Shown piece after piece: positions 5,329 to 7,694 of a stretch of DNA of 7,694 nt. The notes beneath the pieces are model-generated. The model was not told where the DNA came from. It ran no database searches and saw only the letters and a list, made by a program, of their open reading frames with translations. The translations under genes and the position numbers were made by a program. Every line of letters starts with the position of its first letter. The first letter of the stretch is position 1. The stretch is from Mucilaginibacter sp. (GTDB taxonomy: Bacteria; Bacteroidota; Bacteroidia; Sphingobacteriales; Sphingobacteriaceae): assembly GCA_025934475.1 (NCBI GenBank), contig JAICXZ010000130.1, positions 1 to 7,694 on the forward strand. The letters are read 5' to 3'.

Positions 5329-6882
5329 ATGAAAACATTTATCCGAATGGCCGCTTTAGGCCTGTTTTTGACCTTTAGCCTGCCACTTCTGGCGCAGGAA
5401 ACAGTAGATACCGCTGCGTTCCATAAAATAAGAAACGCAGAAATGAGCAATTCTCATATACCCTGGATAGCACATTATTTAACAGATGTTGCCGGGCCAC
5501 GGCTTACCAACTCGCCGGGATACTTTCGGGCGGGTAAATGGGCAGTCTCCACGATGAAGGACTGGGGGATGACCAATGCCGCCCTGGAGCCCTGGGGTGA
5601 GTATGGCCGCGGCTGGGATGTGGAACAGTTTAGTATCTCGATGACGGCGCCTTACCTCCAGTCCGTAATCGGCTATGCCATTCCGTGGACACCAAATACC
5701 AATGGAGAGATTAAGGCCCCGGTTGTATTACTTCATCAGAAATACCTCGGTGACAGCAGCTATATCAACAAGCATTTGGCCGATTTTAAGGGCAAAATCA
5801 TTCTTATAGCAGGTGACCGCAAACAGATCGAGGGCGATTTTAAGCCATTTTCGACGCGCCTGACTGACAGTGAGCTGATGAAAATGCCAGACACCTATAT
5901 GATCGCCCGCAGTATGATTGACGGCTATATGAAAATTCTGGCCGACCAGGAGAAGATACTGCAAAAGATTAAGAAAGCCGGCGCACTTGCGCTCGTCTCA
6001 TCGAATGGACGCGATGGGACCGTTACTGTACAGTCCTTTAAAGGATACAAAGCCGGATCGCCCGAGGGCTTGCCGCAAGCGGTAATATCCGGTGTTGATG
6101 CGCTGAAGATCAAGCGGCTGATTGCATCGGGTCATACAGTCGAGTTGGCGTTAAATATTAAAGGCAAGTTTTACAGTGATGATACCAAAGGATACAACGT
6201 GGTGGCCGAAATACCCGGCAGCGATCCCAAACTGAGAGCACAACTGGTGATGCTTGGCGGTCACATGGACTCATGGAATGCAGGGACCGGCGCTACCGAT
6301 AACGGCGCTGGTTGTATTGTAATGATGGAGGCCGTTCGCCTGCTCGATTCGCTGCATCTGCAACCAAAACGCACAATCCGGCTCGTGTTGTGGGGTGGCG
6401 AAGAAGAAGGATTGTTAGGCTCCTATGGTTATGTAAAAAATCACTTCGGCAATGCAGAGACTGGCGAGGTTAAACCTGAGCAGGCTAAAGTTTCAGCTTA
6501 TTTTAACCTCGATAACGGCACAGGTAAAATTCGCGGCATCTTCGCGCAGAATAATGAGCAGGTAAAACCAATCTTTGAACAATGGTTCCAGCCGTTCCAT
6601 GACCTTGGAGCACAAACCGTGACGATGAGCAATACTGGTTCTACGGACCATTTATCATTTGATTGGGTGGGAATACCAGGCTTCCAGTTTATCCAGGATC
6701 CGCTAGACTATGAAACCAAAACGCATCATACCAACATGGACACCTACGACTACCTGCAAATAGACGACCTGAAACAGGCGGCTGTAATTGTTGCATCATT
6801 TGTTTACCAGGCTGCCAATCGCCCGGATATGATGCCGCGGAAGCCAATAAAAAAGGAGAAGTTTGTGTTTGACGGCTTCTAA
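5329..6882 (+). CDS. Secreted M28-family zinc peptidase with PA domain
   Basis: This 517-residue exported metallopeptidase probably removes N-terminal residues from peptides in the periplasm or outside the cell. A signal peptide covers about residues 1-22 (positive MKTFIR, hydrophobic core, LPLLA before QET). A protease-associated domain lies at roughly 130-280, marked by DFKGKIILIAGD. The peptidase domain follows from about 290. Visible zinc and catalytic residues are H312 and D314 in GGHMDSW, D324 in GATDNGAG, E358 (general base) and E359 (zinc) in WGGEEEGLLGS, D395 in FNLDNG and H467 in HHTNMDTYD. The two-zinc site therefore looks complete. Length and layout match Bacteroidota M28 proteins annotated as carboxypeptidase Q- or aminopeptidase-like; the actual specificity cannot be read. 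It has no C-terminal sorting domain. The gene is monocistronic, divergent from the response regulator and followed by a strong terminator. Confidence 0.92.
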   Translation: MKTFIRMAALGLFLTFSLPLLAQETVDTAAFHKIRNAEMSNSHIPWIAHYLTDVAGPRLTNSPGYFRAGKWAVSTMKDWGMTNAALEPWGEYGRGWDVEQFSISMTAPYLQSVIGYAIPWTPNTNGEIKAPVVLLHQKYLGDSSYINKHLADFKGKIILIAGDRKQIEGDFKPFSTRLTDSELMKMPDTYMIARSMIDGYMKILADQEKILQKIKKAGALALVSSNGRDGTVTVQSFKGYKAGSPEGLPQAVISGVDALKIKRLIASGHTVELALNIKGKFYSDDTKGYNVVAEIPGSDPKLRAQLVMLGGHMDSWNAGTGATDNGAGCIVMMEAVRLLDSLHLQPKRTIRLVLWGGEEEGLLGSYGYVKNHFGNAETGEVKPEQAKVSAYFNLDNGTGKIRGIFAQNNEQVKPIFEQWFQPFHDLGAQTVTMSNTGSTDHLSFDWVGIPGFQFIQDPLDYETKTHHTNMDTYDYLQIDDLKQAAVIVASFVYQAANRPDMMPRKPIKKEKFVFDGF

Positions 6883-6906
6883 CCGACGATTGCAGAAAAG
6901 ATATTG

Positions 6907-6948
6907 AAAAGCTGCCGGGAGATATAGCACTCAATCCCGGCAGCTTTT
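6907..6948. terminator. Bidirectional intrinsic terminator between convergent genes
   Basis: A perfect 14-bp stem is formed by AAAAGCTGCCGGGA (6907-6920) and TCCCGGCAGCTTTT (6935-6948) with a 14-base loop. The GC-rich middle with A-runs and T-runs at the ends works in both directions. On the plus strand TTTT is followed by ATTTTTT, a strong U-tract after the M28 peptidase. On the minus strand the stem ends in TTTT and lies 6 bases beyond the DinB stop. Confidence 0.9.
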
Positions 6949-6953
6949 ATTTT

Positions 6954-7463
6954 TTACTTTGAAAGATAGATCATCTGGCCCATATGTGTGCTTAAATGAT
7001 TGGTGCGGTTAATAATGATATTCAACTTATTACGATGAGGCTCTTTGGCAAAATCCTCTTCCGATACTGAATTGTGGCGGCTGAACCATTCTTCAGCTTC
7101 TGTTTCATTGATATGTTTATCAAGGGTTTGACTCACGTTTTTCCAATACTCGCGAAGTGCTGAGGTAGCAGGTTTGGGCAGGTCAGATTTATCAGGGTTC
7201 TTAATAAATACCTCTTCAAGTTCCGGGTATAGTTGATCACCAAAACCCAATAAAGGCAGCATAGCATCATGAACAGCGGCCATGTGTCCCAGCAGGTAAA
7301 CTCCGGTATTACGGCCAGGTGATGTTTCCTCGGCAAGCTGCTCATCGCTCAGTTTATCCAAAAGGGCATTAAAGCGTGAATTCTGAACCTGCCAATTGGA
7401 TATTACCATCTTGATGAATACTTGATTTTTATCAGTTGCGGACGGTGTTTGAATGTTCTCCAT
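6954..7463 (-). CDS. DinB-like / YfiT-type four-helix metal-binding protein
   Basis: This 169-residue cytosolic protein matches the DinB/YfiT-like putative metalloenzyme fold. An N-terminal helix (NWQVQNSRFNALLDKLSDEQ) leads into TSPGRNTGVYLLGHMAAVHD, and the C-terminal helix is NHLSTHMGQMIYLSK. The expected metal-binding histidine triad is probably H60 (GHMAAVHD; H65 is nearby), H156 and H160. Family members include thiol-dependent transferases and damage-inducible proteins, but most have no known reaction. ATG 7463 is used because the reading begins MENIQTPSA and no better internal start precedes the first helix. A heptad repeat array lies just upstream. The gene is divergent from the Dabb gene and converges on the M28 peptidase, sharing its terminator. 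Confidence 0.88.
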   Translation of the reverse strand: MENIQTPSATDKNQVFIKMVISNWQVQNSRFNALLDKLSDEQLAEETSPGRNTGVYLLGHMAAVHDAMLPLLGFGDQLYPELEEVFIKNPDKSDLPKPATSALREYWKNVSQTLDKHINETEAEEWFSRHNSVSEEDFAKEPHRNKLNIIINRTNHLSTHMGQMIYLSK

Positions 7464-7469
7464 AGTGTT

Positions 7470-7497
7470 GTGAATAGTCAGTAGTGAATGGTGAATA
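7470..7497 (+). repeat. Four-unit heptad array (gtgaata type)
   Basis: The units gtgaata, gtcagta, gtgaatg, gtgaata form 28 bases, starting six bases outside the DinB start codon. The array would lie in the 5' leader of the DinB mRNA. It has the same period and unit number as the arrays at 3645-3672 and 3702-3729, but a different word. Confidence 0.65.
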
Positions 7498-7544
7498 ATT
7501 GTTAGCTCAAATATCCGGGGTTGGGATTAAAAGTTGTAACATGC

Positions 7545-7575
7545 TTGTGTAAACTTTCGGTCTTAAATAATTTCG
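7545..7575 (+). promoter_or_regulatory. Candidate Bacteroidota promoter for the Dabb gene
   Basis: TTG at 7545-7547 and TAATTTCG at 7568-7575 (one mismatch to TAnnTTTG) are separated by 20 bases, which is the normal -33/-7 spacing. Transcription would begin near 7582, about 39 bases before the start codon. It rests on consensus matching only. Confidence 0.35.
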
Positions 7576-7620
7576 ACTATTTTAGGGATCAAATATTTAA
7601 CCGGCGCAGCCATTCCACTT

Positions 7621-7694
7621 ATGACAACACAAAGCAAATATCCATTGGTCCACCACGTATTTTTCTGGCTTAAAAATCCTGATTCAAAAGAAGA
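7621..7694 (+). CDS. Dabb (stress-responsive A/B barrel) domain protein, N-terminus only
   Basis: Only the first 24 codons are visible: MTTQSKYPLVHHVFFWLKNP followed by DSKE. The pattern V-H-H-V-x-F-W-L-K-[ND]-P is the typical first strand of Bacteroidota Dabb proteins, small dimeric alpha/beta-barrel proteins of about 100 residues. The usual function is unknown; some relatives respond to stress or act in secondary metabolism. The ATG at 7621 directly precedes the conserved strand. A plausible promoter lies 45-75 bases upstream. The rest of the gene, including any C-terminal domain, is outside the window. Confidence 0.75.
   Translation, partial: MTTQSKYPLVHHVFFWLKNPDSKE

Noticed and set aside
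6954..7345. Second minus-strand frame (7133-7345) inside the DinB-like gene
   Set aside because: It is an alternate frame wholly within a gene with a complete DinB-type histidine pattern.

Overview
The window looks like an ordinary chromosomal stretch of a Bacteroidota bacterium, most plausibly Sphingobacteriaceae or Chitinophagaceae. This is inferred from moderate GC content, mostly weak Shine-Dalgarno signals, promoter-like TAnnTTTG elements, the gene families present, and short-period repeats between genes. No rRNA, tRNA, CRISPR array or insertion sequence is visible. No stretch longer than about 180 bases lacks a gene.

Layout, left to right. (1) The N-terminal half of a Bcr/CflA-type MFS drug exporter on the minus strand runs off the left edge. 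(2) A small plus-strand toxin-antitoxin-like pair follows: an apparently intact antitoxin-like gene at 773-1012, overlapped by a RelE/ParE-like toxin gene at 1009-1295 that carries a one-base frameshift in an A run. A perfect 10-bp inverted repeat and a 24-bp tandem duplication precede the pair and look like an operator. (3) A minus-strand pair encodes a PhnB/VOC protein and an SRPBCC (AHSA1) protein, separated by one base. (4) Plus-strand gluconate genes come next: a GntP-family gluconate:H+ symporter, then a short-type 6-phosphogluconate dehydrogenase. They are separated by two heptad repeat arrays that form an imperfect inverted repeat. (5) A minus-strand stand-alone CheY-like response regulator is divergent from (6) a plus-strand secreted M28 zinc peptidase with a PA domain. 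(7) A strong bidirectional hairpin terminator separates the peptidase from a convergent minus-strand DinB-like protein. (8) The first 24 codons of a Dabb (stress-responsive A/B barrel) protein run off the right edge.

How the genes work together. GntP would import gluconate, and Gnd would oxidatively decarboxylate 6-phosphogluconate to ribulose 5-phosphate. The linking gluconate kinase is not in the window. The VOC and SRPBCC genes are probably translated together. The other genes look like independent housekeeping or accessory units.

I found no convincing undescribed multi-gene system. The least-explained signals are non-coding: four-unit heptad arrays in two intergenic regions (one region holding a facing pair), an octad array in a third, the repeat-rich leader of the toxin-antitoxin pair, and the broken toxin frame.
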